From: Flavobacterium sp. Root186
GTDB taxonomy: Bacteria > Bacteroidota > Bacteroidia > Flavobacteriales > Flavobacteriaceae
Length of the DNA: 64,000 nt
Direction: 5' to 3'
Assembly (NCBI RefSeq): GCF_001428525.1
Contig: NZ_LMHW01000017.1
Location: 62,001-126,000, forward strand
Shown piece after piece: positions 33,713-42,677 of the stretch. Both the position numbers and the translations under genes were made by a program. Numbering within the stretch: position 1 is the stretch's first letter; every line of letters starts with the position of its first letter. The notes beneath the pieces were generated by a model. The model did no database searches and was not told where the DNA came from. It saw only the letters and a list, made by a program, of their open reading frames with translations.

Positions 33713-35116
33713 TTACAATTTTTTCTTGTATCCTAATATTTTTAATACATCATCTGAAGTCTGCTGTTCAGAGAAAACTTCTGTTGCAAGGATTCCATTT
33801 TCATCACGATCTATCAAGATATGTTTTGGCTGCGGAATCAAACAGTGGTGTAAACCTCCGTAACCACCAATAGTTTCCTGATATGCTCCTGTATTAAAGA
33901 AACCAATGTATAATGGCTTTTCTTTGTTATATTTAGGCAGATAAATGGCATTCATATTTTGTTCTGAATTGTAATAATCGTCACTATCACAAGTCAATCC
34001 TCCTAACAGAACCCGCTCGTAAGTATCATTCCAGCGATTAATCGCCAGCATAATAAAACGTTTGTTAATGGCCCAGGTGTCCGGAAGTGTAGTAATGAAC
34101 GATGAATCGATCATGTTCCATTTCTCTCTATCATTTTGTTGTTTTTGATACAAGATCTGATAGATAGCACCGCCGCTTTCTCCTACTGTAAATGATCCAA
34201 ATTCAGTAAATATATTTGGAACATCAACTTCAGCTTCATCACAAGCTATTTTAATCTGATTGATAATTTCATCAATCATATATTGGTAATCATATTCAAA
34301 AGCCAGCGAGTTTTTAATTGGGAAACCACCTCCAATGTTCAAACCATCCAGAGTAGGGCATTCCTTTTTAAGTGCAATGTATACTTTTATACATTTTACA
34401 AGCTCGTTCCAGTAATATGAAGTATCGTTTATTCCGGTATTAATGAAAAAGTGAAGCATTTTAAGCTCTAATTTATCATTTTCCTGAATTTGTTTTTTAT
34501 AAAACGAAACGATGTTTTTATAACCAATTCCTAATCTTGAAGTATAAAACTCAAATTTAGGTTCTTCTTCGGCTGCAATACGAATTCCAATTTTGAATTT
34601 TCCTTTGATTTCTCCCTGAAGGAGATCAAGCTCTTCGTAATTATCAATAATCGGAATAGTATTTTTGTGTCCGTTATTAATTAATCTTGCAATATTATTA
34701 ATGTATTCGTCTCTTTTGAAACCATTACAAATTACATAAGTGCTTTTGTTGATTTTACCATTCTCTAATAAATTCTCAACAATATTAACATCAAATGCAG
34801 ATGATGTTTCGATATGAATGTTATTTTTAAAAGCTTCATTCATAATATATTCAAAATGAGAGCTTTTTGTACAATAACAATAGTAATATTTTGCTTCGTA
34901 CTTGTTCTTTTCCATTGATTTTCTGAACCAGGCTTTTGCCTTATTGATGTTTTCAGAAATCTGAGGTAAATAAGTAAATTTTAATGGCGTACCATACTGT
35001 TCAACCAATTTCATCAAATCGATGTTGTGAAACTGAAGGTTGTCTTTGCTTAGTTTAAATTCCTCTTGCGGAAAGTAATATGTTTGATTAATTAGATCCG
35101 AATATTTTGTATTCAT
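33713..35116 (-). CDS. speA: Arginine decarboxylase, short Bacteroidota type
   Basis: 467 residues, a fold-III PLP decarboxylase. It converts arginine to agmatine for polyamine synthesis. The PLP lysine is probably Lys84 in YYCYCTKSSHFEYI. Further marks are IETSSAFDVNIVENLL, LNIGGGFPIKNS (phosphate-binding glycines) and LLGGLTCDSDDYY, which carries the active-site Cys and Asp from the other subunit. It is shorter than E. coli SpeA (about 658) and lacks the long inserted domain. No agmatinase gene lies between it and the deoxyhypusine-synthase-like gene. Confidence 0.88.
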   Translation of the reverse strand: MNTKYSDLINQTYYFPQEEFKLSKDNLQFHNIDLMKLVEQYGTPLKFTYLPQISENINKAKAWFRKSMEKNKYEAKYYYCYCTKSSHFEYIMNEAFKNNIHIETSSAFDVNIVENLLENGKINKSTYVICNGFKRDEYINNIARLINNGHKNTIPIIDNYEELDLLQGEIKGKFKIGIRIAAEEEPKFEFYTSRLGIGYKNIVSFYKKQIQENDKLELKMLHFFINTGINDTSYYWNELVKCIKVYIALKKECPTLDGLNIGGGFPIKNSLAFEYDYQYMIDEIINQIKIACDEAEVDVPNIFTEFGSFTVGESGGAIYQILYQKQQNDREKWNMIDSSFITTLPDTWAINKRFIMLAINRWNDTYERVLLGGLTCDSDDYYNSEQNMNAIYLPKYNKEKPLYIGFFNTGAYQETIGGYGGLHHCLIPQPKHILIDRDENGILATEVFSEQQTSDDVLKILGYKKKL

Positions 35117-35178
35117 TTATATTTCAATATTTTAAGTAGTAATTATTAAATTTAGTGATTTTCTTCTAAATTTAAAAT

Positions 35179-35358
35179 TCATACTCTAATATTAGCAAAT
35201 ATAATTTGCAGTTTTTCGTGTTCTGCTTTTGAGCATTGGAAAACATCAAAACAAAACGGACTTTTACTATTATAAAAACGATTCAACATTCTAAGTAAAG
35301 AACTGTTGAGACGGTTTCTGTAAGAGCTGAATTGTCTTTGTTTATTGTTTGTTTTCAT
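35179..35358 (-). CDS. Possible small 59-residue protein ahead of speA
   Basis: An open frame ATG 35358 to TGA 35179 encoding MKTNNKQRQFSSYRNRLNSS followed by LLRMLNRFYNSKSPFCFDVF. It is basic in the first half and has two cysteines. I do not recognise it. A good promoter (TTG-N21-TACATTTG) ends only 5 bases before the ATG, so the transcript would start at or very near the first codon. The stop is 62 bases before speA. It could be a leaderless small protein, a leader peptide controlling speA, or chance. Confidence 0.4.
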   Translation of the reverse strand: MKTNNKQRQFSSYRNRLNSSLLRMLNRFYNSKSPFCFDVFQCSKAEHEKLQIIFANIRV

Positions 35359-35363
35359 TGTGG

Positions 35364-35395
35364 CAAATGTAAAAAATAATATATACCAAAAGCAA
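35364..35395 (-). promoter_or_regulatory. Predicted promoter for the speA transcript
   Basis: Minus strand: TTG at 35393-35395, a 21-base spacer and TACATTTG at 35364-35371. It is the only clear promoter in the 299-base gap before speA. Confidence 0.6.
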
Positions 35396-35415
35396 TGCTT
35401 TTAATTAAAAAAAGT

Positions 35416-36483
35416 TTAAGATTTATAATCTTGAAACGCAGCTAGAATTAATTTATTTTCAACGGATTGGTTAATTTTTATTTTTCCGATTCCTTCAATT
35501 AGCGCAAATTGAATTAAACCATATTCATTTTTTTTGTCATGAATAAGCAATTCCAGAATAGGATCGATGTCATTTTCTTCAAATTTTACATCTTCATAAA
35601 TAGCCTTTATAGCTTTTTTTATTTCAGAATATTCTGCAGAAGTAATTAAATCTTTATGAAGGGAAATATAACTTTCTAAGATCATTCCCACGGCAATTGC
35701 TTCTCCGTGTAATAAAGTCTTTTTAGATTCACTTTCTAAGAAGTAACTTTCGATAGCATGACCAAGAGTATGTCCGAAGTTAAGTGCTTTACGAATATTT
35801 TTTTCTGTTGGATCCTGAATTACGATTTCGTTTTTAATTTCAACCGAGCGGTAAATTAATTCATCTAATGCATTATAATCTATAGATGCAAGATCAAGAA
35901 ATTCTTTCCAGTAAACAGCATCATAAATTAAACCATGTTTTAGCATTTCTGCTAGTCCGGAACGCATTTCGCTTTGTGGTAAAGTTTCAAGATATTCTGT
36001 ATCGATCAAAACCATTTCCGGAACATTTATAACACCAATCTGGTTTTTAAGATTTCCTAAATCAACTCCGGTTTTTCCTCCCACAGAAGCATCTACCATA
36101 GATAATAGAGTAGTAGGTATGTTTATAAAATTAACTCCTCTTTTAAAGGTTGAAGCTACGAAACCACCTAAATCTGTTACAACACCGCCTCCAAGATTAA
36201 TTATAAGTGATTTTCTATCTGCACCAAGTTCTGTCAATACATGCCAGATTTCAATGCAGGTTTCAATATTTTTGTTGGCTTCTCCAGCTTCAAATTCGAT
36301 AATTTCGATATTTAAATCTGTTTCAATTACTGGTAAAAGTTTTGGCAGGCAATACTCATTTGTCTCAGTATCAACTATAATGAAGATATTTGAGTATTTA
36401 TTTTCTTTTAAATGTTTATTTAAAGCTTCGTATACATGCTGGTTAAAATGCACGAGATAATTGTTCGCTTGAATAGATTGCAT
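35416..36483 (-). CDS. aroB: 3-Dehydroquinate synthase
   Basis: AroB, 355 residues from ATG 36483, second step of the shikimate pathway. The NAD-binding segments are visible: EAGEANKNIETCIEIW, NLGGGVVTDLGGFVASTFKRG (about 95-115) and PTTLLSMVDASVGGKTGVDL. The metal-binding residues are in GLAEMLKHGLI and FGHTLGHAIES, followed by LLHGEAIAVGM. A longer in-frame ATG at 36519 would add 12 residues (MPYFAVSINRRI) that do not fit the family start, so I chose 36483. It is divergent from the proline dehydrogenase gene. Confidence 0.95.
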   Translation of the reverse strand: MQSIQANNYLVHFNQHVYEALNKHLKENKYSNIFIIVDTETNEYCLPKLLPVIETDLNIEIIEFEAGEANKNIETCIEIWHVLTELGADRKSLIINLGGGVVTDLGGFVASTFKRGVNFINIPTTLLSMVDASVGGKTGVDLGNLKNQIGVINVPEMVLIDTEYLETLPQSEMRSGLAEMLKHGLIYDAVYWKEFLDLASIDYNALDELIYRSVEIKNEIVIQDPTEKNIRKALNFGHTLGHAIESYFLESESKKTLLHGEAIAVGMILESYISLHKDLITSAEYSEIKKAIKAIYEDVKFEENDIDPILELLIHDKKNEYGLIQFALIEGIGKIKINQSVENKLILAAFQDYKS

Positions 36484-36703
36484 AATTCTTCGGTTAATTG
36501 AAACCGCAAAATAAGGCATTTTTAACTAAAATATATTCAAACTTTGAGCCTAATTTGTTTAAAAACGAATCATTCTAAATTAATAAGCAGAAAATCCTGC
36601 AAGACGGTAAAACTTTACTTCATAATTTAATATTTCCAACAATCTTTATTGTTGATTTGAAAAAATATGGCATGATTTAGTAAATAATATTCAAAACAGT
36701 CTA

Positions 36704-36711
36704 TATCTTTG
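36704..36711 (+). promoter_or_regulatory. Predicted -7 box for the proline dehydrogenase gene
   Basis: TATCTTTG matches TAnnTTTG and lies 17 bases before the ATG at 36729. The -33 region has no TTG at the best distance. Confidence 0.5.
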
Positions 36712-36728
36712 CATAAAAACTAAACTTA

Positions 36729-37898
36729 ATGGAAAAAATATTCGATAACACTCAAGTTGCTTTTTCACTTAAAAGTGATACAGAACTTGACAGAGCTTAT
36801 TTTCTTTTTAAAATGATTGATAGTGAGCCTTTAGTACGTATTGGAACTGCTGTTACAAATTTTGCAATCAAAGCACATCTTCCGGTTGAAGGATTAATTC
36901 GTGCCACTGTTTTTGATCATTTTTGCGGAGGAGTAAACGAAGATGACTGTTTAACTGTTGTAGATAAAATGTTTACCAAAGGCGTTTCATCTGTGTTAGA
37001 TTATTCAGTTGAAGGAAAAGAAGAAGAAGCTCAGTTTGATGCGGCTTTAGAAATGACGTTAAAAACTATTGAATTTGCAAAAGAACGTTTAGCGATTCCG
37101 TTTGCAGTATTTAAACCAACGGGTTTAGGGCGTTTTGAATTGTATGAAAAGTTAGGAGAAAAACAAACCTTAACTCCGGCAGAACAAGAAGAATGGAACA
37201 GAGTAGTAAATCGTTTTGATCAGGTTTGCAGTGAAGCGCACAAAAAAGACGTGGCATTATTAATTGATGGTGAAGAAAGCTGGATGCAGGATGCTGCTGA
37301 CGAATTAGTTACAGATATGATGCGTAAATACAATAAAGAAAAAGCGATTGTATTTAACACCTTACAAATGTACCGTTGGGATCGTTTAGATTATTTGAAA
37401 AAACTTCATGAGATTGCTAAAAACGAAGGTTTCTTTATTGGAATGAAATTGGTTCGCGGTGCTTACATGGAAAAAGAAAATAAGAGAGCAGAAGAAAAAG
37501 GATATGTTTCGCCTATTTGTGTTTCTAAAGAAGCAACAGATATTAATTATGATGATGCTGTTCACTATATGTTAGAGCATTTAGAAACAATGGCCATTTT
37601 TGCAGGTACTCATAACGAATTGAGTTCTTACAAGTTGATGGAAATGATGGCTGAAAAAGGAATTGCTAAAAACGATAAAAGAATCTGGTTCGGACAATTA
37701 TACGGAATGAGCGATAATATTAGTTACAACTTAGCTGAAAACGGTTATAATGTAGCAAAATATCTTCCGTTTGGACCTGTAAAAGATGTTATGCCGTACT
37801 TAATTCGTCGTGCTGAAGAAAATACTTCTGTAGCAGGGCAGACAAGCCGTGAATTATCTATGATTAAAGCTGAACGTAAACGTAGAAAAGGAAAATAA
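36729..37898 (+). CDS. Proline dehydrogenase (monofunctional)
   Basis: A 389-residue FAD enzyme with the TIM-barrel fold of PutA/PRODH, which oxidises proline to pyrroline-5-carboxylate. Marks are FAVFKPTGLGRFELYEKL, LLIDGEESWMQDAADEL, VFNTLQMYRWDRLDYL, MKLVRGAYMEKENKRAEEKGY, FAGTHNELSS and the C-terminal active-site segment RRAEENTSVAGQTSREL. It is the monofunctional type, and the dehydrogenase partner (P5C dehydrogenase) is not in the window. It is followed by a terminator. Confidence 0.95.
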   Translation: MEKIFDNTQVAFSLKSDTELDRAYFLFKMIDSEPLVRIGTAVTNFAIKAHLPVEGLIRATVFDHFCGGVNEDDCLTVVDKMFTKGVSSVLDYSVEGKEEEAQFDAALEMTLKTIEFAKERLAIPFAVFKPTGLGRFELYEKLGEKQTLTPAEQEEWNRVVNRFDQVCSEAHKKDVALLIDGEESWMQDAADELVTDMMRKYNKEKAIVFNTLQMYRWDRLDYLKKLHEIAKNEGFFIGMKLVRGAYMEKENKRAEEKGYVSPICVSKEATDINYDDAVHYMLEHLETMAIFAGTHNELSSYKLMEMMAEKGIAKNDKRIWFGQLYGMSDNISYNLAENGYNVAKYLPFGPVKDVMPYLIRRAEENTSVAGQTSRELSMIKAERKRRKGK

Positions 37899-37923
37899 TA
37901 GTTTTTAATCTCGGTTTACATAC

Positions 37924-37957
37924 AAAAAAAGCTCCAATTTTCATTGGAGCTTTTTTT
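37924..37957. terminator. Bidirectional rho-independent terminator
   Basis: A 15-bp arm with core GCTCCAAT (37924-37938) pairs with ATTGGAGC followed by T residues (37943-37957). Both flanks carry A/T tracts. Confidence 0.8.
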
Positions 37958-37998
37958 GTATTATCATAAATTTTTAAATATTTGAATGTCCTTTATAT

Positions 37999-38102
37999 AA
38001 ACTGGACTGAAGTCCAGCTCTACAATATAATTTGTTCCTTCGGAACTATCAAAGAGCCTTTGGCTCGATTCATAATTGTTGGGGCGGACTTTAGTCCGGT
38101 TT
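37999..38102. repeat. Branched palindrome, GGACTGAAGTCC family (copy 1)
   Basis: Outer arms AAACTGGACTGAAGTCC / GGACTTTAGTCCGGTTT enclose two perfect mini-hairpins: GTTCCTTCGGAAC (38034-38046) and GAGCCTTTGGCTC (38054-38066). The second copy at 53711-53826 has base changes on both sides of the outer stem that keep the pairing. Confidence 0.7.
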
Positions 38103-38134
38103 AAATAGGTTTTAAATTAAAAATTGAATTTTAT

Positions 38135-39919
38135 TTAAGAATTACTAAACTGTAAATTACTTAAGTTTTTATAAATTCCATTTTCAAGATTTATTAATTC
38201 CTGATGTGTTCCTTCTTCTGAAATTTTTCCGTTATCCAGAACTAAAATTTTATCAGCATTTCTAATCGTTGAAAGGCGATGAGCAATGATTATACTTGTT
38301 CTTCCTTCCATCAAAACTTCTAAAGCTTCCTGAACCAGTTTTTCGCTTTCGCTGTCTAAAGATGAAGTTGCTTCGTCTAATATTAAGATACTTGGGTTTT
38401 TAAGTAAAGCTCTTGCAATTGCAATACGCTGACGCTGTCCGCCAGATAATTTAACGCCGCGTTCTCCAACAAGCGTTTCGAATTTCTCCGGGAAACCGTT
38501 CACAAAATTGAATGCATTTGCTTGTTTTGCCGCTAATATTATTTCTTCATCAGAAGCATCTGGTTTTCCGTAAGCAATATTTTCTCTGATAGTTCCTCCA
38601 AAAAGAATTACATCCTGAGGAACAATACTCATATTACCGCGAAGAGCCTCTAAATCGTAATCGTAAATATTTTTTCCGTCAACCGTAATTTCTCCCGAAG
38701 TTATATCGTAAAAACGTAATAGGAGAGAAGAAATAGTAGATTTTCCGGCACCACTTGGCCCTACAATTGCTATTTTCTGTCCAAATTCTGCAGAGAAATT
38801 TACATCTTTTAACACCTGAATTTCCTTACGTGTTGGATAGCTAAAAGCAACATTACTGAAAGTTACGTTACCTTTAATTTTTTCCTGAGTTTTATTTGAG
38901 TCGGAGTTAATTTTCTCCGGATTTTCATCTAATAACTCAAAAACACGTTCTGTAGCTCCAATTGCTTTTTGAATTTGTGCATATAATTCGGCAATTCCTC
39001 CAAAAGAAGCCCCAACGAAAGTAGAATATAATACAAATGATATTAATTGTCCAACACTCATTTCTCCCGCAATACTCAAACGAACTCCAAACCAAACTAC
39101 GGCTACAATGGCTCCAAATAAACAGAAAATAATAAATGAGGCAAAATAACCACGGTATTTACCGCCTTTAATAGCCAGTTTTACCACATCGCTTATTTTA
39201 CCTTTATAACGTGCAATTTCATACCATTCGTTAGCAAAAGCTTTTACTATACTGATTCCCTGCATAGTTTCTTCTACAATTACCTGGCTTTCTGCAACCT
39301 GATCTTGTACTTTTTTAGAATATTTTCTAATAAATCTTCCAAATACAACAGCAGCAATAGCAACTAAGGGTACAACTGAAAGCATTAATAAAGTCAATTT
39401 TAAACTTTCTGTTGCTAATAAAATTACACCGCCAATAATTAATATAAACTGACGCAAAAATTCAGCAATTGTAGTGGTTAAAGTATCCTGAATTTGTGTA
39501 ATATCGGCACTGATACGGCTGTTTAATTCTCCAACTCTTTTTTGAGAGAAGAATGTCATTGGCAGTTTTACCAAATTTGTATACAGAGCCAAACGTAGGT
39601 TTGCTAGTGTATTTTCGGTAAAATTCACGAACAATGATAATCTGAAGAAAGAGAAAAATGACTGTAAAAACAGAATTACAATTAACCCCAAGGCTATTTT
39701 ATTGGCTTCGTCATTATCTTTGTTTTTCACACAATCGACAAGCATTCCCATTAATTTAGGAAAGGCGAGGGCAGTAGCACCGGTTAAAAGCAGAAATATT
39801 AATCCGATGAAAAATTTCCATTTGTGGTTTCCTGCGTATGTAAATATTGTTTTTGCTTTATTAAGAGAAGTAGCTGTAATTTTTGATTTTGGTAAATCGT
39901 TTTCTTTATATCTAGCCAT
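38135..39919 (-). CDS. ABC exporter, fused membrane and ATPase domains (MsbA-like)
   Basis: 594 residues. The N-terminal half (about 30-320) has six transmembrane helices of the type I exporter fold. The C-terminal half is the ATPase: Walker A GPSGAGKST (about 388-396), signature LSGGQRQR, Walker B SILILDEATSSLD and switch AHRLSTI. It would work as a homodimer. Substrates in this family include lipids, peptides and drugs, and none is indicated here. A canonical promoter lies 25 bases upstream. The gene is monocistronic. Confidence 0.93.
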   Translation of the reverse strand: MARYKENDLPKSKITATSLNKAKTIFTYAGNHKWKFFIGLIFLLLTGATALAFPKLMGMLVDCVKNKDNDEANKIALGLIVILFLQSFFSFFRLSLFVNFTENTLANLRLALYTNLVKLPMTFFSQKRVGELNSRISADITQIQDTLTTTIAEFLRQFILIIGGVILLATESLKLTLLMLSVVPLVAIAAVVFGRFIRKYSKKVQDQVAESQVIVEETMQGISIVKAFANEWYEIARYKGKISDVVKLAIKGGKYRGYFASFIIFCLFGAIVAVVWFGVRLSIAGEMSVGQLISFVLYSTFVGASFGGIAELYAQIQKAIGATERVFELLDENPEKINSDSNKTQEKIKGNVTFSNVAFSYPTRKEIQVLKDVNFSAEFGQKIAIVGPSGAGKSTISSLLLRFYDITSGEITVDGKNIYDYDLEALRGNMSIVPQDVILFGGTIRENIAYGKPDASDEEIILAAKQANAFNFVNGFPEKFETLVGERGVKLSGGQRQRIAIARALLKNPSILILDEATSSLDSESEKLVQEALEVLMEGRTSIIIAHRLSTIRNADKILVLDNGKISEEGTHQELINLENGIYKNLSNLQFSNS

Positions 39920-39943
39920 TAGAATATACTGTTTTTAGGTATG

Positions 39944-39974
39944 CAAATGTATAACTATAGCAAAAGATTACAAA
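39944..39974 (-). promoter_or_regulatory. Predicted promoter of the ABC exporter gene
   Basis: Minus strand: TTTG at 39971-39974, a 19-base spacer and TACATTTG at 39944-39951, an exact match to the Bacteroidota consensus. Confidence 0.65.
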
Positions 39975-40118
39975 GCAATATTAAGAATTAGAGATCCCGA
40001 TTTCGTTTTTTAACTAAATTATAAGAAAACCGGGAATTTTATTTGTTTTTTAAGAAGCTGAAAAATAGGTTGCTAAATAAAAACGTGAAAAAAATATTTG
40101 ATTTTTTTTGAAATATAC

Positions 40119-40148
40119 TTGCAAATACAAATTCTAGCTGTATATTTG
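40119..40148 (+). promoter_or_regulatory. Predicted promoter of tRNA-Val
   Basis: TTG at 40119-40121, a 19-base spacer and TATATTTG at 40141-40148. The mature tRNA begins 39 bases later. It is the cleanest promoter in the window. Confidence 0.75.
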
Positions 40149-40186
40149 CACTCGCAATCACGAAATGATGGCATCCTAATAAAATA

Positions 40187-40261
40187 GGGCGATTAGCTCA
40201 GCTGGTTCAGAGCACCTCGTTTACACCGAGGGGGTCGGGGGTTCGAACCCCTCATCGCCCA
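40187..40261 (+). tRNA. tRNA-Val (anticodon TAC)
   Basis: A 75-base cloverleaf. Acceptor arms are GGGCGAT (40187-40193) and ATCGCCC (40254-40260) with discriminator A. The D-arm is GCTC...GAGC, and the anticodon arm CCTCG-TTTACAC-CGAGG gives anticodon TAC, reading GTA/GTN valine codons. The T-arm contains TTCGAAC. The CCA end is not encoded. It stands alone and not in a tRNA cluster, with its own promoter and terminator. Confidence 0.95.
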
Positions 40262-40273
40262 CATAAAAAAAAT

Positions 40274-40300
40274 AAAGCCACTGTACTCCAGTGGTTTTAT
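40274..40300 (+). terminator. Terminator after tRNA-Val
   Basis: AAAGCCACTG (40274-40283) pairs with CAGTGGTTTT (40289-40298) around a 5-base loop, followed by ATTTATT. Confidence 0.65.
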
Positions 40301-40504
40301 TTATTCATAGCTTTTTAAACTTCATGTTTATCTGTACAATTCTTTATAGGTTTAATTCACTTTCAATTTCTGTTTAATCAAAAAGAAAAGCTTAAATCTC
40401 ATTTTTATCAGATAAATAATTACATCTACATATTTACTCAACATTTACTTAAGTTTCCAATTATTTTATATGACTTCTTAATCAAATTAAAAATATATTA
40501 AAGA

Positions 40505-42169
40505 TTATTTTCTCATTGCATTTTGCTGTGAATGAATCATTTTTATTTGATCTTTTACTCTTTCACTTATAGCATTAATCGAGAAACTTGCCGGGTCTTG
40601 GCTTGGAGGATAAGTAACGAACGATTCCAAAAATACGGCTCCTTTTTGAATGCCTTCCGCTACAATATACATTTTTGTTCCCCACCATTTTTCATACACA
40701 AAAGAAGTAATATCGGCTCTTTCGTAAGGATCCTGACGCAGGTTGAATAATTTAGGAACGCGAAGCGGGGTAAACGGATTTGCCCAAATACCAAAACCAC
40801 CCTGAGTTCTTTGTTCCTGAAAAACTATTTTCCAGTCGTTCATTCTCATCGATACAAGTTCTGCATCATCATTAAAATAGTAGAATTCAGTTCTTGGTGA
40901 TTTTGGTTGTTGTCCGGTAAGATAAGGCATTTGGTTGAAACCATCCAGATGCACTTTGAAGTTGGTTCCTTGTGATTTATAACTGGTCAAAAGTTTCTCT
41001 TTTATATTTGGCTCCCCCGCAGCAGCCAGTACTGTTGGAAACCAATCCAACCCTGATACAATTTCGTTGCATATTTTACCGGCTGGAATATGGCCTGGCC
41101 ATCGTACAAAAGCAGGCACACGGAAAGCACCTTCCCAGTTAGAATCTTTTTCACTTCTGAATGGAGACATTGCTGCATCTGGCCAGCTAAACATGTTTGG
41201 ACCATTATCGGTTGTATAAATTACTATTGTATTCTCTGTAATACCCAGATCATCCAGGGCCTTCAATATTAAACCTACATCGCTATCATGCTCCAGCATA
41301 CCGTCTGCATATTCGTTGTCGGGCATACCGCTTTTACCACGGAGTGATTCGCGGACATGTGTAAAAGCATGCATACGCGTTGCATTCATCCAGCAAAAAA
41401 ACGGTTTCCCGTCGGCATTTTGTCTTTTAATAAAATCTATTGCCGCAGCAAAAGTCTCATCATCGATGGTTTCCATTCTTTTTTTAGTAAGAGGCCCCGA
41501 ATCTTCAATGGTTTGTTTTCCCACCCTTCCAAAACGTGGATCAACTGTCGGATCATCCTTATCTGTCGCTTTGCATTTTAGCACGCCTCTGACCATGTAT
41601 GATTTTACAAATGCTGAATCCTGATAAGGATAACTCGGATCTTCCGGCTCTTCTTCTGCATTTAAGTGATAAAGGTTTCCAAAGAATTCATCAAAACCAT
41701 GTACAGTTGGCAGGTATTTATTCAAATCTCCTAAATGGTTTTTTCCAAATTGCCCTGTGGCATATCCCAAAGGCTTTAGTGCCTGTGCAATGGTAATATC
41801 ACGGGCCTGCAGGCCGATTGGAGCACCCGGCATACCTACTTTGGAGAGTCCGGTACGATAACAGCTCTGTCCTGTAATAAGTGTAGATCGCCCTGCAGTA
41901 CAACTATTTTCTGCATAATAGTCGTTAAACATTATTCCTTCTTTGGCAAGACGATCAATATTGGGAGTTTCATATCCAACTAAACCATGTGTATACGCAC
42001 TAATATTCGATTGTCCAATATCATCACCAAAGATTATTAAAATGTTTGGTTTCTTAGTGGTTTGGGCACTAATATGTTGAGGAACAATTGTCCCCAAAGC
42101 AAAAATAATTCTTATTGCAAAAATAATTCCGCAATTCTTTATTGTCTTTTCTAGGTTCATTTGTAACAT
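40505..42169 (-). CDS. Exported arylsulfatase-type sulfatase
   Basis: 554 residues with a signal-like N-terminus (about 12-36, GIIFAIRIIFALGTIVPQHISAQ). The formylglycine motif is Cys90 in ENSCTAGRSTL (C-x-A-x-R). Metal ligands are in FGDDIGQSN, VIYTTDNGPN and GKNHLGD. Sulfatases remove sulfate esters from glycans or other aryl/alkyl sulfates, and in Bacteroidota they usually serve polysaccharide use, but no polysaccharide locus is here. Activity needs a formylglycine-generating enzyme, absent from the window. A start three codons later (42160) is possible. The C-terminus is intact. Confidence 0.9.
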   Translation of the reverse strand: MLQMNLEKTIKNCGIIFAIRIIFALGTIVPQHISAQTTKKPNILIIFGDDIGQSNISAYTHGLVGYETPNIDRLAKEGIMFNDYYAENSCTAGRSTLITGQSCYRTGLSKVGMPGAPIGLQARDITIAQALKPLGYATGQFGKNHLGDLNKYLPTVHGFDEFFGNLYHLNAEEEPEDPSYPYQDSAFVKSYMVRGVLKCKATDKDDPTVDPRFGRVGKQTIEDSGPLTKKRMETIDDETFAAAIDFIKRQNADGKPFFCWMNATRMHAFTHVRESLRGKSGMPDNEYADGMLEHDSDVGLILKALDDLGITENTIVIYTTDNGPNMFSWPDAAMSPFRSEKDSNWEGAFRVPAFVRWPGHIPAGKICNEIVSGLDWFPTVLAAAGEPNIKEKLLTSYKSQGTNFKVHLDGFNQMPYLTGQQPKSPRTEFYYFNDDAELVSMRMNDWKIVFQEQRTQGGFGIWANPFTPLRVPKLFNLRQDPYERADITSFVYEKWWGTKMYIVAEGIQKGAVFLESFVTYPPSQDPASFSINAISERVKDQIKMIHSQQNAMRK

Positions 42170-42288
42170 ATAGTTATAGTATTTAGTGTTAGTATAAAAA
42201 TGTAATTTACTTTTAAGTACTACTTTATTAGCTCATACAGAATTACTTCACATGCTAACAAAAATGAAGGCCAATGGAAAAATTATAA

Positions 42289-42504
42289 TTTGAGCTAGAC
42301 AATTATTATCTATTTTATAAAAATTTTGATGTAACATTATATGATTTCTGTTGCGTGAAATTAGAAAAGAGTCGTAAAATTGATCCTCCATTAAAGATAG
42401 AAACTTGGAATAATTTTACTTGCAAAATTTACCTTAAATGCGTTGCATATTATAATTTGCAACCAAAAAAAATGCTGATTGAAAATACTAAGAAGAAGAT
42501 GTAA
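42289..42504 (+). pseudogene. Possible gene remnant without a start codon
   Basis: A stretch open for 71 codons up to TAA 42502-42504, with no start until its last part (ATG 42472). A second short frame (ATG 42504 to TAA 42546) continues with a one-base overlap. The translation (YYLFYKNFDVTLYDFCCVKL ...) matches nothing I recognise. Such a length without a stop is uncommon in DNA this AT-rich, so a decayed gene is possible. It fills most of the 508-base gap before the VOC gene. Confidence 0.2.
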
Positions 42505-42677
42505 TGATTGACGAATGGGATTCTAACTTTCAGAACACCTTATTTTAAGTTATCAAAAAAGTCAAAATAATCATTCTACTGTTGTCCCTCATAGTCCATC
42601 ATAAAAGAAAGAACTCAAAACAAGAAATTAATTTCTTAACTTTATTTCTTACTATCTATTCACAAAAAAACAAGCTT

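Noticed and set aside
40187..42169. A genomic island inserted at tRNA-Val
   Set aside because: No integrase and no repeat of the tRNA 3' end are visible downstream. The region shows no clear mobile gene.
42582..42677. A longer N-terminus for the VOC protein
   Set aside because: The 32 extra residues do not match the family, and the core fold begins at MKTRMIWG.
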